Assembly (NCBI GenBank): GCA_022605425.2
Contig: CM061249.1
Location: 868,001 to 932,000 of the forward strand
DNA length: 64,000 nt
Direction of reading: 5' to 3'
Source of the DNA: Hamiltosporidium tvaerminnensis
Taxonomy: Eukaryota > Microsporidia > Dubosqiidae
Positions 23,930-34,934 of this stretch are shown piece after piece (position 1 is the first letter of the stretch; every line of letters begins with the position of its first letter). The notes beneath the pieces were generated by a model. The model was not told the origin of the DNA. It saw nothing but the letters and a program-made list of their open reading frames with translations, and made no database searches. The position numbers were made by a program, and so were the translations under genes.

Positions 23930-24517
23930 TTAATCAAATGCTGCTAACTCTTCTTGATGACCAGTATGTCCTCTGTTTTTCTTCTTTCTTTTACTGAGTT
24001 TGTTACCACCCAACGAAGAAAAAGGTGCAATTTCAATAAATCCTTCATTCTCTGCACTAACAATATACCCAGGTTTATCAGTAATACGTCCTTTAATACT
24101 AATATGTCTCTGATTAATCATAACCCTGGCTTGATGGACAGATTTAGACAACCCAGCCTCAAAAACACGGTGTTGCAACCTACGCTCAAGAAAATTGACA
24201 GGCGTCAGATTCAATACTTTCTCCAAATTCTTCACAATATCACTTCGATCTCGAAAATCCACATCCTCAAAAATTCCAATTTTTACTATTTTGTTCAATA
24301 GACACCTACCATCAACTATCTGCTGCTTCTCATCATTACTTATCAGTAAATCACGAGCCCTTCGTTTTATATCATCACATATTTTTTGAATTGTCCATAA
24401 TTCTCTCTTATTTTTTAACCCAAACATACCCACCAATTTCATTTCCTCCAATAATCTGTCTCTATCATAAGGACGCTTCGGATTCTTTGAACGTTTATGA
24501 GATCTCGGTCGTGCCAT
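23930..24517 (-). CDS. RPS9: Small-subunit ribosomal protein uS4 (eukaryotic S9)
   Basis: This 195-residue protein is a structural, rRNA-binding protein of the 40S subunit, acting early in small-subunit assembly and near the mRNA entry. It begins MARPRSHKRSKNPKRPYDRD, with a basic N-terminus and the typical KRPYDRDRL segment. The S4 RNA-binding domain spans roughly residues 107-165 (ERRLQHRVFEAGLSKSVHQA, then INQRHISIKGR). The length fits the eukaryotic family. No intron is needed. CCCC lies six bases before the ATG on the coding strand. It forms a divergent pair with eL21, with about 480 bp between the two starts. Confidence 0.97.
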   Translation of the reverse strand: MARPRSHKRSKNPKRPYDRDRLLEEMKLVGMFGLKNKRELWTIQKICDDIKRRARDLLISNDEKQQIVDGRCLLNKIVKIGIFEDVDFRDRSDIVKNLEKVLNLTPVNFLERRLQHRVFEAGLSKSVHQARVMINQRHISIKGRITDKPGYIVSAENEGFIEIAPFSSLGGNKLSKRKKKNRGHTGHQEELAAFD

Positions 24518-24521
24518 TTTT

Positions 24522-24530
24522 TAGGGGTCG
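24522..24530 (-). promoter_or_regulatory. CCCC motif before uS4 start
   Basis: On the coding strand CGACCCCTAAAAA precedes the ATG, with the C-run at 24,524-24,527. It matches the start-proximal C-run known in microsporidian, especially ribosomal protein, genes. Confidence 0.6.
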
Positions 24531-24986
24531 TTTTTCTTAAAAAAATATTTTAGTTTTTTTTTAAAAGAAAATAAAAAATATTTATATTCTTGGTAAAAAC
24601 TTAAGTACATTTTTAGAGTTCATTTTTTTAAAAAAATATTTTTTTAGAATTCGTTTTTAAGAAAATAAAAAATAAATTCGTGTTCGTTTTTTAAGAGAAA
24701 TATTTTTTAAGAATTCGTTTTTAAGAAAATAAAATTTAAAAATTGTAATAATTATCAATCTATTATTGTTTTATTACTTATGACAAATTATTTAAACCAT
24801 ACATTACTCTTATCATAATATATCTTACTCTTACTACTAATACTATCCTATTACCATACTATCTTACTAATATCATACTAATAGTACCTTGGTACTACTG
24901 CCCTAATATCCTACTACCCTAATATCCTTCTATCCTAATACCCATCTATAATACCCATCTTACTGTTTTTTATTTTTAATTTTTTT

Positions 24987-24995
24987 CTCCCCTCC
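24987..24995 (+). promoter_or_regulatory. CCCC motif before eL21 start
   Basis: CTCCCCTCC ends two bases before the ATG at 24,998. It is the mirror counterpart of the motif before the divergent uS4 gene and supports this start codon. Confidence 0.6.
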
Positions 24996-24997
24996 AA

Positions 24998-25480
24998 ATG
25001 AGAAGTAAAGGTTACAGAAGAGGAACAAGACACAGATTTGCACAACCACACCGTAAACACGGTGCAATCCGCATGTCAAAATATATGACAACCTACAAAA
25101 AGAACGATCTAGTAGACATAAAAGTAAACCCAGCAATCCACAAAGGTATGCCACACAAATTTTATCACGGTCGTACCGGTAAAGTAGTAGGAGTAAATCC
25201 CAGATCTTTAGTAGTAATTCTTAACAAAACAGTTGGTAACAAACAAATACGACGTACTTTATATGTCAGAGAAGAACATGTCAGTAAAAGTAGATGTAAT
25301 GAAGATTTTATTGCACGACGTACTACTAATGATGAGATAAGACAACAAGCAGTTTTAGAAGGTAAGAAAGTTAAATGTCTTAAAAGACAACTTCCAGGTC
25401 CAAGAGAGTCATTTGTTGTTTCTATGGTTAATAATACACCTGTTAGTCTTGGTTATGAACCATACGTTGATACTTTTTAG
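24998..25480 (+). CDS. RPL21: Large-subunit ribosomal protein eL21
   Basis: This 160-residue protein is an rRNA-binding structural component of the 60S subunit. The family hallmarks are visible: RSKGYRRGTRHRF at the N-terminus, the SKYMTTYKKNDLVDIKVN stretch, KGMPHKFYHGRTGKVVGV (about 49-66), and VREEHVSKSRCNEDF (about 91-105). The ending PVSLGYEPYVDTF also fits the eukaryotic family's C-terminal Pro/Tyr-rich tail. The length is normal and no intron is needed. The start is supported by the conserved N-terminus and the CCCC motif. Confidence 0.97.
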   Translation: MRSKGYRRGTRHRFAQPHRKHGAIRMSKYMTTYKKNDLVDIKVNPAIHKGMPHKFYHGRTGKVVGVNPRSLVVILNKTVGNKQIRRTLYVREEHVSKSRCNEDFIARRTTNDEIRQQAVLEGKKVKCLKRQLPGPRESFVVSMVNNTPVSLGYEPYVDTF

Positions 25481-26756
25481 TAAAGAAAATTAATTAAGGA
25501 TTTTTATTTTATTAAGGGGTTTTATTTTATTAATAGTTTTACTTATTATAATATTTTATACTTTTTTTTATATTTGGTTTTATTAATAAGGTATTCTATT
25601 TATTTTCTATTTTATATTTGGTTTTACTTTAGGGAATTCTGTTTATTTATTGATAGTTTTAGTAATATTTTTACCTTAGGGAATTCTGTATCTATAAAGG
25701 ATTTTTTTTATGAAATATTTAATTTAATTAATAATATAAAATTATATAGAAAATAAATTGTAAATATAAACTATTTAAAATGTATTTAATTGGATATTAA
25801 ATAAACCTTTGAAATGTTACAACTGTGTTATGTCGATCATTTATACCTACAGGGGAATAAAAATAATAGAATCAAGGAATTTTTAAATTGTGGTTTTTGT
25901 ATGTATTTATTTGATATAAGTAATAGAATTAAAAGAAATATTTAAAAGAAAAATTAAGGAAGTTTAATATTTGTAAGATAATACAGATATTTAAAAGTAT
26001 TGTATATATTTTTATTTGAGATAAAAAAAGTAAAGAAAAAAAAAAATTTAAAGATTATTTTCATGATATAGTCAATAAAATAGTGAGTTATTTTTTAGAT
26101 ATACAGGTAAATGGTTGTGTAGTGGGACTATTTAAATGATTCTAAATATTATATATGTGTTTTTTATAATATTGGTTATTTCTTACTTTTTATTTGTTTT
26201 TATTCCAATTGATGTCTTTTTGTTTTTCTTGGTTTTCTAGAGTTTTATCTAAACGTGTTTTTTAAGGAAATAAGTTGGATGTGTTATTTTAATACAATAT
26301 TAAATTAAATTTGGGAGGTTTAATCTTGTTTTACTATCACAGAACACTGTAACACAATTTATAGATTAATTTTCTCTTGTTACTGTTTTTTGTCTTTATA
26401 TTTATGAATATGTGTGTAGTGATCACAAATATGGAAGTATTATAGTGCTGGAAGAGAAAGAAAAAGGTGTTTTCATAGCCTATTCCAAAATTAGAAAGTA
26501 TTTAACTGAGTAAATAGAATAAAATATGATTGTTTAAATAGAAAGAAGAAAATATTGTTTTATATGGTTGTATGATCTATTTAAAGATCTAAGCGTCTAT
26601 TCTGAGAGGTTTTTTTGGTGGTAAATATATTATTTGACTATAAAATTTTAGCTAAGCCGTTTTTTTTCTGATTAGAATTATAATTTTGTTTTTTTTGTAG
26701 GAGCTAGATATTTAATCAAAAGAGCAATCAATATTTTTATACGGGAATCGACTTTA

Positions 26757-26936
26757 TGAACTAACAATAATAGTCTTATAACGAATATATTTGGATTATT
26801 TATTAAAATTTGAATTAAATTGGTTTTTACTAGGTTTGGCTTTATATTCTAACAATAATAGTATTATAACGAATATATTTGGTTTATTTATTAAAATTTG
26901 AATTGAATTGGTTTTTACTAGGTTTGGTGCAATAAA
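26757..26936. repeat. 89-bp direct tandem duplication
   Basis: CTAACAATAATAGT...CTAGGTTTGG occurs twice in succession, at about 26,761 and 26,850, with few differences. Confidence 0.85.
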
Positions 26937-27334
26937 TCAAACTAATTATTTATAATAAATTATCAAAAGTAACTATAGAATTAGAATATATATTAAATAT
27001 ATCTTGCTTACTTGCATACACATTCTTGTCTTCTTTTGCCTCTTGTGTGGAATATAAATAATTCGTAGCTATAATATCGTGTCGAGGGTCACTGCCCTAG
27101 TGTTTTCTGGGTATGTTTCTCTTATACGCAAAGTAGATTTTCAGCGTCAAATACTTTCAAAATCTCTCAGGTTCTTCTATTTTTTTGTACAAAACTTCTC
27201 TATTTTTTAATGTTAAAATTTAATTTAGATGCTAATTCATTGATTCTTGAGATAGTATTTTGTTATATTCAATCTGATGTAATTGAGATGATGGAAGATC
27301 AGGCTATAGATTCAGTAAGCTTTATACTCTTCTT

Positions 27335-27412
27335 CTAGAATCCAAACAATTGTTTTCACAACAAAGTACACAATAATTACCAAGCAGATGGTTATTTTGG
27401 TGGTTAGATTCG
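27335..27412 (-). repeat. Terminal piece of the 730-bp dispersed repeat, decayed
   Basis: AATCCAAACAATTGTTTTCA, then ACAATAATTACCAAGCAGAT and GTGGTTAGATTC, follow the same order as AATCCAAACAATGATCTTCA, CTCATTGCCAAGCAGAAAGT and GTGGTTATCC at 63,450-63,520. Only this end is recognisable. Confidence 0.5.
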
Positions 27413-29563
27413 TAAACTATATTAATGTACTAAGTTAAATCAATTTTTAATTTTTTTGTGTTCTATATTTATACTAAGAATTCGTTATCTTCTATAAATG
27501 TATAGTATGATTTAAACCTGCAGTACGAACATTAATCAAGTTTATAAATGTAAATATAAAATTATATTTCTAAAAATTCGTTATAGTATCATTCAATCTC
27601 AATTTTACTTACATATCTGGATATTGATTCTTCTCATGAACCCAGGTATCATTCACTTTACTAGTTTTTGTAAATTTTTTCTAGTATTTCTGAACGAAAG
27701 TCAGCCAATCAAATTTCTTTAACAAAAATGTCGACAAATATTTTATGTCCAAAACTACTAAATGAGTTTCTTTATGGTTTTAATTGTGTTTCTTTTCGGG
27801 TATCTAGCTATAGTAAGTCTATTTTTTGCGTTAAAAAATTCCAAGTTTACCATTACAAATTTAAATGAGAAATAGATCATTATCTGGCTGTTCCCTTGAT
27901 TAAAAACATGAAATTAAATCATATATTCTTTAAGTTTTAAGTTTGAACTTGAATTGAAATGTTTTCTACAACACTCCTTATATTTTAAGATAAAATTAAA
28001 AATTATAGATTTACTGGTAAGTTCAATCTGAGACTAAAAATAACTAAAGCAGGTGTCGATTCTGGGATGATTTTTTGTTCATTTAGATTGTATTTTATTG
28101 TCCAAATTTTATTACCATGTATATCATAGTATTATATGATTATTTTAGGTTGTATTGTTTCAAAAGCAATGTCTTTTTTTAAATAAAATTTAGATAACTT
28201 GCTTATGATTCGACAAAAGATTAATAGTGTTCGTTTTGGATAAAATTTTAAAAATCGAGTGTTTTGTGGTGGAAATAGCGGTTTTTATTCAAGCTATTTG
28301 TAACAAAACTGAATTGCAATGAAGTGTAAAGATTAAAAGACAGAGAAATATTTATAAGAAAGTTATAAATATTAATCAAAATATAATTATTAAAAAATAC
28401 AGTATTCTTGTAATTTTTTGATCATTTTAAATAAGTCATGGTGGGAATAATAAGTCAATAGAGAAGCTAAATTTTTTTTAATACAAATTTATCTTTGTTC
28501 GCTGCAATTCTTATGGTTTCTAATTTATATTATTTGCGGTTTTTCTATGCTATGTTGCCACGATTTTTGCAGTTAATTATTTTAGTCAGAAAACGTTTTG
28601 CCTTTTTATCAATTCTAAAGAATAACTAGAAACAATTATATTCGAAATATTTCAAACTTCACAGAATAGATAAAATATTGAAACCTAAATTCAAGTTTTA
28701 ATTTACTCATATCAATTGATTTCGTTTGATAATAATTATTTTTTTTTCCAGCTCTACGAGTATTTCTATATAATCAAAAAAAGGCACTGAAAATAATTTT
28801 TTTGTAGAAATCTTTAAAATTAGATTCCTACAACTAATTGCACAAATAATTTGCGCAGTAAAATTGATTTTAACATCATATTGTAGTTATAAAGACATAA
28901 ATATGCTCTTTCTATTCTTATATTTGATTTTTTTAAAGTTTTTATAATATTTATTCCATAAAAAGCTATTAAATATATTTGAAACACCAAGAATCTTATT
29001 CCTAAAATTTATTACAAAAAAACGAGAAAAATAATAATCCAAATCCCCTGCGCTTAGTATATATGAGGTTTTGAAAATGGGTTATTTATACATTCACCAT
29101 ATATCTCCATAAAGTATTTTGAATTCTTTATGAATTTTAAGGCCGATTTTAGTGTCAGTTTTTTTTTAATAAAATATCAATATTCTTAGGTTTCTTATTT
29201 TTACCTTTCGAAAACTAAACAATTAAGAAAGTCAGTTATTAACGAAGAAACATAAGAAAAGTTCTTTTAAAGAACCGACCGAACCAAAAAGGTTAATGAG
29301 CTAACAACTATCTATTATAAACAAAAGAGCGAAAAATATTATCAAAAGAATCGAAATTTGGAAATTTATACTTTCTAATGGGGATTTTCGTATCAAACAA
29401 TTAAAAATGAATATGGTGTAAATTTAAATACAAAAATATCATAATTCGACGCGATAACTTCCATGAACAATGAATTTAATCGAAATTCATTTGAAGCAAA
29501 TTATTAAAATAGTTAATCAACAAATTTTTCAAATATAGATAAACACTATAAAAATACATTTAT

Positions 29564-30904
29564 TTATTTGTTAAGCTTTTTTTTGTGGACGAAAAAGTAA
29601 TAAGAAAGACCTGCTCCTAAAATCAGTACTACAACCGAAATGCCTATTATGTATTTCCACATTCCCCTGTTTGATTTTTGCTTTTGTTCTACTCTTAATC
29701 CAGAAAAAATATTTTTTAGTTCGTTATAATAGCTAAAAGTAAGGTGTTGTATCGGTAAAACCTCTTTATCTATAATTACTCTGTAGTCCAGCAGTCTTTT
29801 TGCTCTTTGTTTTGTTTGACTTTCGTTACCAGTTTCTTCTTCTGCATGTGTTTGCTTTGATGGTAATTCAAGTTTTGTAAATTCTATTTTCTCATTTTTA
29901 CAACAACAATGCAATTCAAAGCCATAATTTGGATGTTCATAATAAAGTATTTTATCTTTAATTCTTATTTTCGTTTCGTTTTTTGAAATTTCAAGGTCTT
30001 CTAAGTTTGAAAAACAAATTAAAAAATCATATAAAATGTTAAATAGAGGATGTAATAGCGCCAGATCCGCAGTTATGCGTTTAGATGGATCTTCTTTTAA
30101 GCACTTTTTGAAAAAATCATCGGCATCATTCATAATTTGATAATTTTTAATTGTTATATTCTTTAAGGCTTTGCGACAAATATATGCAAAACAATGAACA
30201 TCTGCGTTACAGCTATGTCTTTGTCGATTTCTGACTTCAGGGGCCAAATCTCTATTTCTGTATGTTTCATGTCTCTTGTTTATCATGTCAAAACTTGAAA
30301 AAAAATTTCTTTGATCTTTTTCAAAATTTGCAAGTCCAAAATCTATCAATTTCACCTTTAAATCTTCACATATCATAATATTATCGAACTTGATATCCAA
30401 ATATATAATTTTTAGACTTTGTAAAAAATTTAATACATCGAAAGTTTGTTTCATTATAAATAAAAAATTGATAAGTGCTACATTTCCTTCTTTTAAGTAT
30501 TTCTCCAATGTTATAGGCAGATATTCAAACAAAAGATATTCATTTCGCTTATCTTTACCATATGCATAGAATTCAACAATATTTTCGTGCTTTAAGTAAT
30601 TTTTAAATAATTCAGCTATCCTATGGCAATCATATCTTGCATTTATTGGTTGTATTTTTAATGCAAACTCTTCTTCGTTTCGTATATTTCTTACCAAAAA
30701 CACGCTTCCTTGAACTCCACTTCCTAAGTATTTTATAGTTTTATAGGTTTCGGAAAAACCATCTTGGATCAGTGTTATGGGATTTGGTAGTGATGAAAGC
30801 GAATAGCTCACATAGAATAATAGTATTTCAAAACTCAATACTTTTAAAATCAATTTGTTCAATTTTCTATCACGAAAATACATATGGAGTAAATAGAACA
30901 ACAT
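29564..30904 (-). CDS. Membrane-anchored Ser/Thr protein kinase
   Basis: This 446-residue protein carries a kinase domain (about 55-290) between two hydrophobic ends. The domain has a Gly loop GSGVQGSV (61-68), the ATP-binding Lys in FALKI (K83), a catalytic loop IYLDIKFDN (D170, K172, N175), DFG (188-190) and LAPE (220-223). The usual HRD is YLD here. The N-terminus is basic then hydrophobic (about 17-39), like a signal sequence. The C-terminus has one clear membrane segment (417-438) followed by a short basic tail HKKKLNK, which by the positive-inside rule faces the cytosol. If the N-terminal segment is a cleaved signal, the kinase would be lumenal or extracellular. I use the ATG at 30,904; a TTG three codons upstream is not needed. 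Substrate unknown. No C-run precedes the start. Confidence 0.85.
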   Translation of the reverse strand: MLFYLLHMYFRDRKLNKLILKVLSFEILLFYVSYSLSSLPNPITLIQDGFSETYKTIKYLGSGVQGSVFLVRNIRNEEEFALKIQPINARYDCHRIAELFKNYLKHENIVEFYAYGKDKRNEYLLFEYLPITLEKYLKEGNVALINFLFIMKQTFDVLNFLQSLKIIYLDIKFDNIMICEDLKVKLIDFGLANFEKDQRNFFSSFDMINKRHETYRNRDLAPEVRNRQRHSCNADVHCFAYICRKALKNITIKNYQIMNDADDFFKKCLKEDPSKRITADLALLHPLFNILYDFLICFSNLEDLEISKNETKIRIKDKILYYEHPNYGFELHCCCKNEKIEFTKLELPSKQTHAEEETGNESQTKQRAKRLLDYRVIIDKEVLPIQHLTFSYYNELKNIFSGLRVEQKQKSNRGMWKYIIGISVVVLILGAGLSYYFFVHKKKLNK

Positions 30905-32079
30905 TTCAATCAATAGTTTTATAGATAATCAAGTCGAATTTTTATAATTATCGTAAGAAAAGATAAAAATTTAATTTCTTTGTAGATTACAGCATTTAGA
31001 TAGAAATATAGAAAATTTAAATTTACTTTGAAATTAAAACAATACATAGAATATATTCGATAGTACTTACTGTTTTATATTGCTTTGTTTCGTTATCTTT
31101 TTTGTACTTTATCAGGCGATAAGAATAATTCTAAAATCGTGATTAATTAAATTTTAATATTCTTAAAAAAATATATATTCGTTTAACTGTAAAATCTTAG
31201 AAATTGCTTCAAGATAATTATGTAATGGTATTAGTATATGTATTTTCATATTCAGATACAAATCATAGATTCAAAAGAGATCGATAGAATTTAAAGTAAT
31301 CCAATAATTGATCATCTATAAAAATATGTGACCCCTTTATAAAATATATGCTTGACTTTAGATTGTTTTGATAACCAATTATAGTATATAAAACAAATTC
31401 CTATCATTATGATTTTCGACTATTTCCATCGGTATCATGAAGCTGAATAATTCTTCAGTTTTATTCTGATTGTTTCATGATAATATCTGCACATACTCCC
31501 TGACATTATGAATATGACGATCTATAAGAATTTTTTTTAATTGAGCACGTATAATAAATTTACTTAATTTTTGAAGGAAATATCTTTTTAATCAGAACTT
31601 CTAAATATATTTTAAAGATGCTAGATAGCAATATGGGAGTATATTTTACATCTAAAATTGAAAATTTTTCGATTTATAATGGCTCGAAATACATTCAAAC
31701 AGAGTTCGAAAAATGTATCTATTGAAAAGTTAAAATTTAATTAACGTCGATTAATAACCTTTATATGAATTTTTTAGGGTATTTTATGTAAAAACGAAAC
31801 GAAAATATCCTAAATGCATACATTCAAGCGATATAAATATTTATAATTTCTCTTTTTTTCTTTCTAAAATTCGTACCAAAACAAATTGTATAACAGATGA
31901 ATGCGTCAGAAAATATGTTTGTAGGTACCAGAAAACATTTACATTAGAAAATAACACCAGAAATGCCTTTTGTGTTTTTTCTTTAAGATCCATCTACCTT
32001 TTCAATTTTTAAATCTACAAAATAAATATTATAATTTAATTTTTAAAATGTTCTATCAGTCTAAAAGAGTGGTACGTTA
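30905..32079. other. Gene-free stretch
   Basis: The sequence is AT-rich with no supported frame, RNA gene or tandem repeat. Confidence 0.5.
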
Positions 32080-32590
32080 TATTTTTTTCATGGCATTAAC
32101 ACAGTTCTAGGTTTAACATAGATAAATGCTGCTCAACACATCATCGGTATCCTCCACGATACCTACATCCCAGAGCCTTTCATCTAACGGTATGTGAAAC
32201 TCAATTAAATCTAAGAAGTAGTTGCCTAGTTTCATCAATTCACATTGTCAAGATTTGGAGCAAAGATTTAAACCAATTTTGGAATCTTATAAGACTAGCA
32301 GCAATCTCACTCAAGCAAAACTTAATAAACTGATTAACACTCAGCTAAGATATATCTTAAACACTTTAGGAATTAAAAATAGACGTTGAAATCTCTATTC
32401 AAAAGGTATAAATCGCTATTTGGTTTCCATGCCTTTTAAGAGCACACCTTTTGTATTTGCCTGCGTTTAGTCTCCTAACCCAGGTAGACAAGGCTAGCGA
32501 AGTATGCTCTTACAGGATCATTAATTACCTTTTAATCACGGTTTTCACACTAGTTTCAGAAAAAAATCTGAACTTCTTTGTAAAAAAAAT
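32080..32590 (-). repeat. Diverged copy of the 730-bp dispersed repeat
   Basis: Starting with CATGGCATTAACACAGTTCT it follows the order of the 62,801-63,529 copy: AGGTTTAACATAGATAA, CATCGGTATCC, GATACCTACATCCCAGAGCC, TTTCATCTA, CAGCTAAGATATAT, CTCCTAACCCAGGTAGACAA and TTACAGGATCATTAATTACC. The middle portion is strongly altered. Confidence 0.75.
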
Positions 32591-32749
32591 TTAAATGTTT
32601 TGTAAATTTTCTTCTATTTATGAGAATTCAGATGAAACAGCCGAATAAGTAGTGTAATTTAATTCTCAGTAAAAATACAGACAATAAATCTGTATTAATT
32701 TACTCAAAAATTATCATGCAGAATGTTTTTAATGTAGTTATTCTCTCTC

Positions 32750-32965
32750 AACCATTATGGCTAAGAAAATAGATATTTGTTTCTTTATACTTCATTCCAA
32801 TATTAAAGACTGTCAAATCTCGTATGAGAACCCGTCGCATGTAGAAAAGAACAGTGTGTGCGCAAAAATCTTGGTTTGGGGTAAGCTCTCGCACTTCCTC
32901 ATTCTGTTGAAGGACTTTCGAAGTTCTTTCTATTGATTGAGACCTCGTGCATATTTTTTTATGAG
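32750..32965 (-). pseudogene. Short coding relic, unknown family
   Basis: One minus-strand frame stays open for about 70 codons and is protein-like. It includes RSQSIERTSKVLQQNEEVRE, then LTPNQDFCAHTVLFYMRRVL, and stops at a TGA near 32,750. The base composition is richer in G+C than the flanks. There is no start and no downstream continuation, so it is a fragment. I do not recognise the family. Confidence 0.4.
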
Positions 32966-34934
32966 GATAAAATTTATTCTCTTAAATCTTTTATTCTTTC
33001 TATAAATTTCTATTCTGACACATATATTTGGTATGATTGAACTCTTGTAAATTTAAACGATATATAACAATATTGTATATTATTGAACTAAAAAAATATA
33101 TAGTTACATACAGTTATTCTGCTTTATTGAAATTTTTTTCCGAGTTGTGAATTTCCATTTTCTGTCTTGATTAATTCATTACTCGTTTATTGCAAATTTT
33201 TCTTGAAATTTCAAAAGTCGGAATGAACCAGAAAGTTACAAATATCATGGCGTTAAAAAATATGGAACGAACGCAACATATAGTTTTCTTAAAAGAGATT
33301 ATTGCCTGATAATTTATCTATAAATATGTTTTTCCTCGAAGTGGTATTTATTACTTGAATTCAAGAGTTTTTGACATGGTTCTTAATTTCTAAACATAAA
33401 TATTAACTGCGTAACTTGAGTATAATTCTCAGTTGTTCTAATAAGTTGATTATTTTGGCTGAACATTTGATTTGTTAATATGGTATGTCAGATCTCTTGC
33501 TTGTTGAACCGCTTATTAATTCAAGGTTAAGAATCTTATTTTGTAGTTCTAATGCAAATCTATCTTACTTAGAACAGTCGGAATTGTTTTTAAAGATTTC
33601 ATTATTATGGTAATTATATATGAGTTAAAAACCAATAATAAATTATTAAGTCAAAGAAATAGCCGTTTATTTGTGTATTAAAGAATTTCTTTGATAGAAA
33701 AATTTATACTCCTAATACGATACTCTGCTGTTTTTATTAAATAAAAGAGTTGCTGGTTATATTGCTGCAGATCTATATAAACAAAAAAACTATTTCAATT
33801 TTTAGCTGTAATGTTCACAGATTTTTCTTTTTCTAAAAATTAATCTAAAATATTAGCTTTCCTGGTTCAATAAATATTTTTTAAGGTCTAATTTTGCTAT
33901 AATGTAAAATCATTTTATTATTCAAAGGTTATCAGGATTATATGTGTCATCGTTCATATATAAATATTTAATATGATTTTTTTATTAAAAAAATTATTTA
34001 CGTTTTTTTTATTTATATATAGTTTTAAAGATTATAGTTTAAATCTTCATTTATTTATAAAAAAAATTCCAATCATATGGCAGCATAGGATTTTTCAAAC
34101 CTTAATATGAAATTTTTGAAAGAAGATCTTTGCCATAAAACAAAGAATAAAATCTTCCGAATATCAGAGAAGAAATCTAAATCTTAATTCTATTGTACCT
34201 AGCAAAGTAAATATTTAAGACTCATTTTATATATTTACCATCGAATTTAAATTTGGAGGAAATTATCATTATTTTGTAAAAAATAATTTTTGTAGAAAAA
34301 CCGCGAATTTTATATATTATTTAGTTTTAATTTACATATTTTACTTAGTTGCTTTTTCGGCAAAACTTACTTCAAGGTAATTTAATTTGATATCACATCT
34401 CAAAAAAATATTTAGTTGATATATAAATGATAAAATATTTCTACATATTTATCATTTTTTTTGCTAATTTAGAAAATAAAAAGTTTATAAAACATAACTT
34501 AATCATATTTTAGAGTTTCGGGACATAATTGAACATTTAAATTGTTTTTTTCGTGAATGTTTTATTCAATCTACTATGAAAAAGTTCTAGAACTACGTAT
34601 CCTTCGAATCGAGTGAATGCTAGAAGTTTGATATCAGCAGATTTATTGTTTTTAATTCAATCATATTTAATGTACTTTTTTAAGAAAATATTTTATAAAA
34701 GAAAAAAAGTATTAATTAATATAGATAATATTATAGAAAGATTATTTTTCGAAATACATTTTATTAAAACGAAATATAGTTAAATTTATGAAAAAATCAC
34801 AATAATTTCCAAATTTCATTTTTCAAAACATATCTAAAATATAATTCAATAAAACAATTTTTGTGGCAAATAAGAAAAACTTATTATATTTGCAAGTTCT
34901 GATGTTTTATAATTAAAATATATAAATATCTTTG
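32966..34934. other. AT-rich gene-free stretch
   Basis: No supported gene, RNA or repeat is seen. The last 300 bases are the 3' flank of the LRR gene. Confidence 0.5.

Larger units (their letters stand above)
24518..24997. promoter_or_regulatory. Shared upstream region of uS4 and eL21
   Basis: This is the only DNA between two divergently transcribed ribosomal protein genes and must hold both promoters. Next to uS4 it contains two related copies of an AAGAATTCGTTTTTAAGAAA block (about 24,645 and 24,712). Next to eL21 it has a TACTA/CCTAATA-rich simple stretch (24,830-24,960). Confidence 0.5.
25481..29563. other. Long gene-free stretch with minor repeats
   Basis: No gene is supported across about 4 kb. 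The part just after eL21 is T-rich with TTTTATTAA-type simple sequence. Two small repeated features inside are listed separately. I see no RNA gene and no credible coding relic. Confidence 0.5.

Noticed and set aside
30905-30913. Kinase start at the TTG upstream of the first ATG
   Set aside because: Eukaryotic initiation at TTG is not expected, and the ATG at 30,904 gives the same hydrophobic N-terminus.
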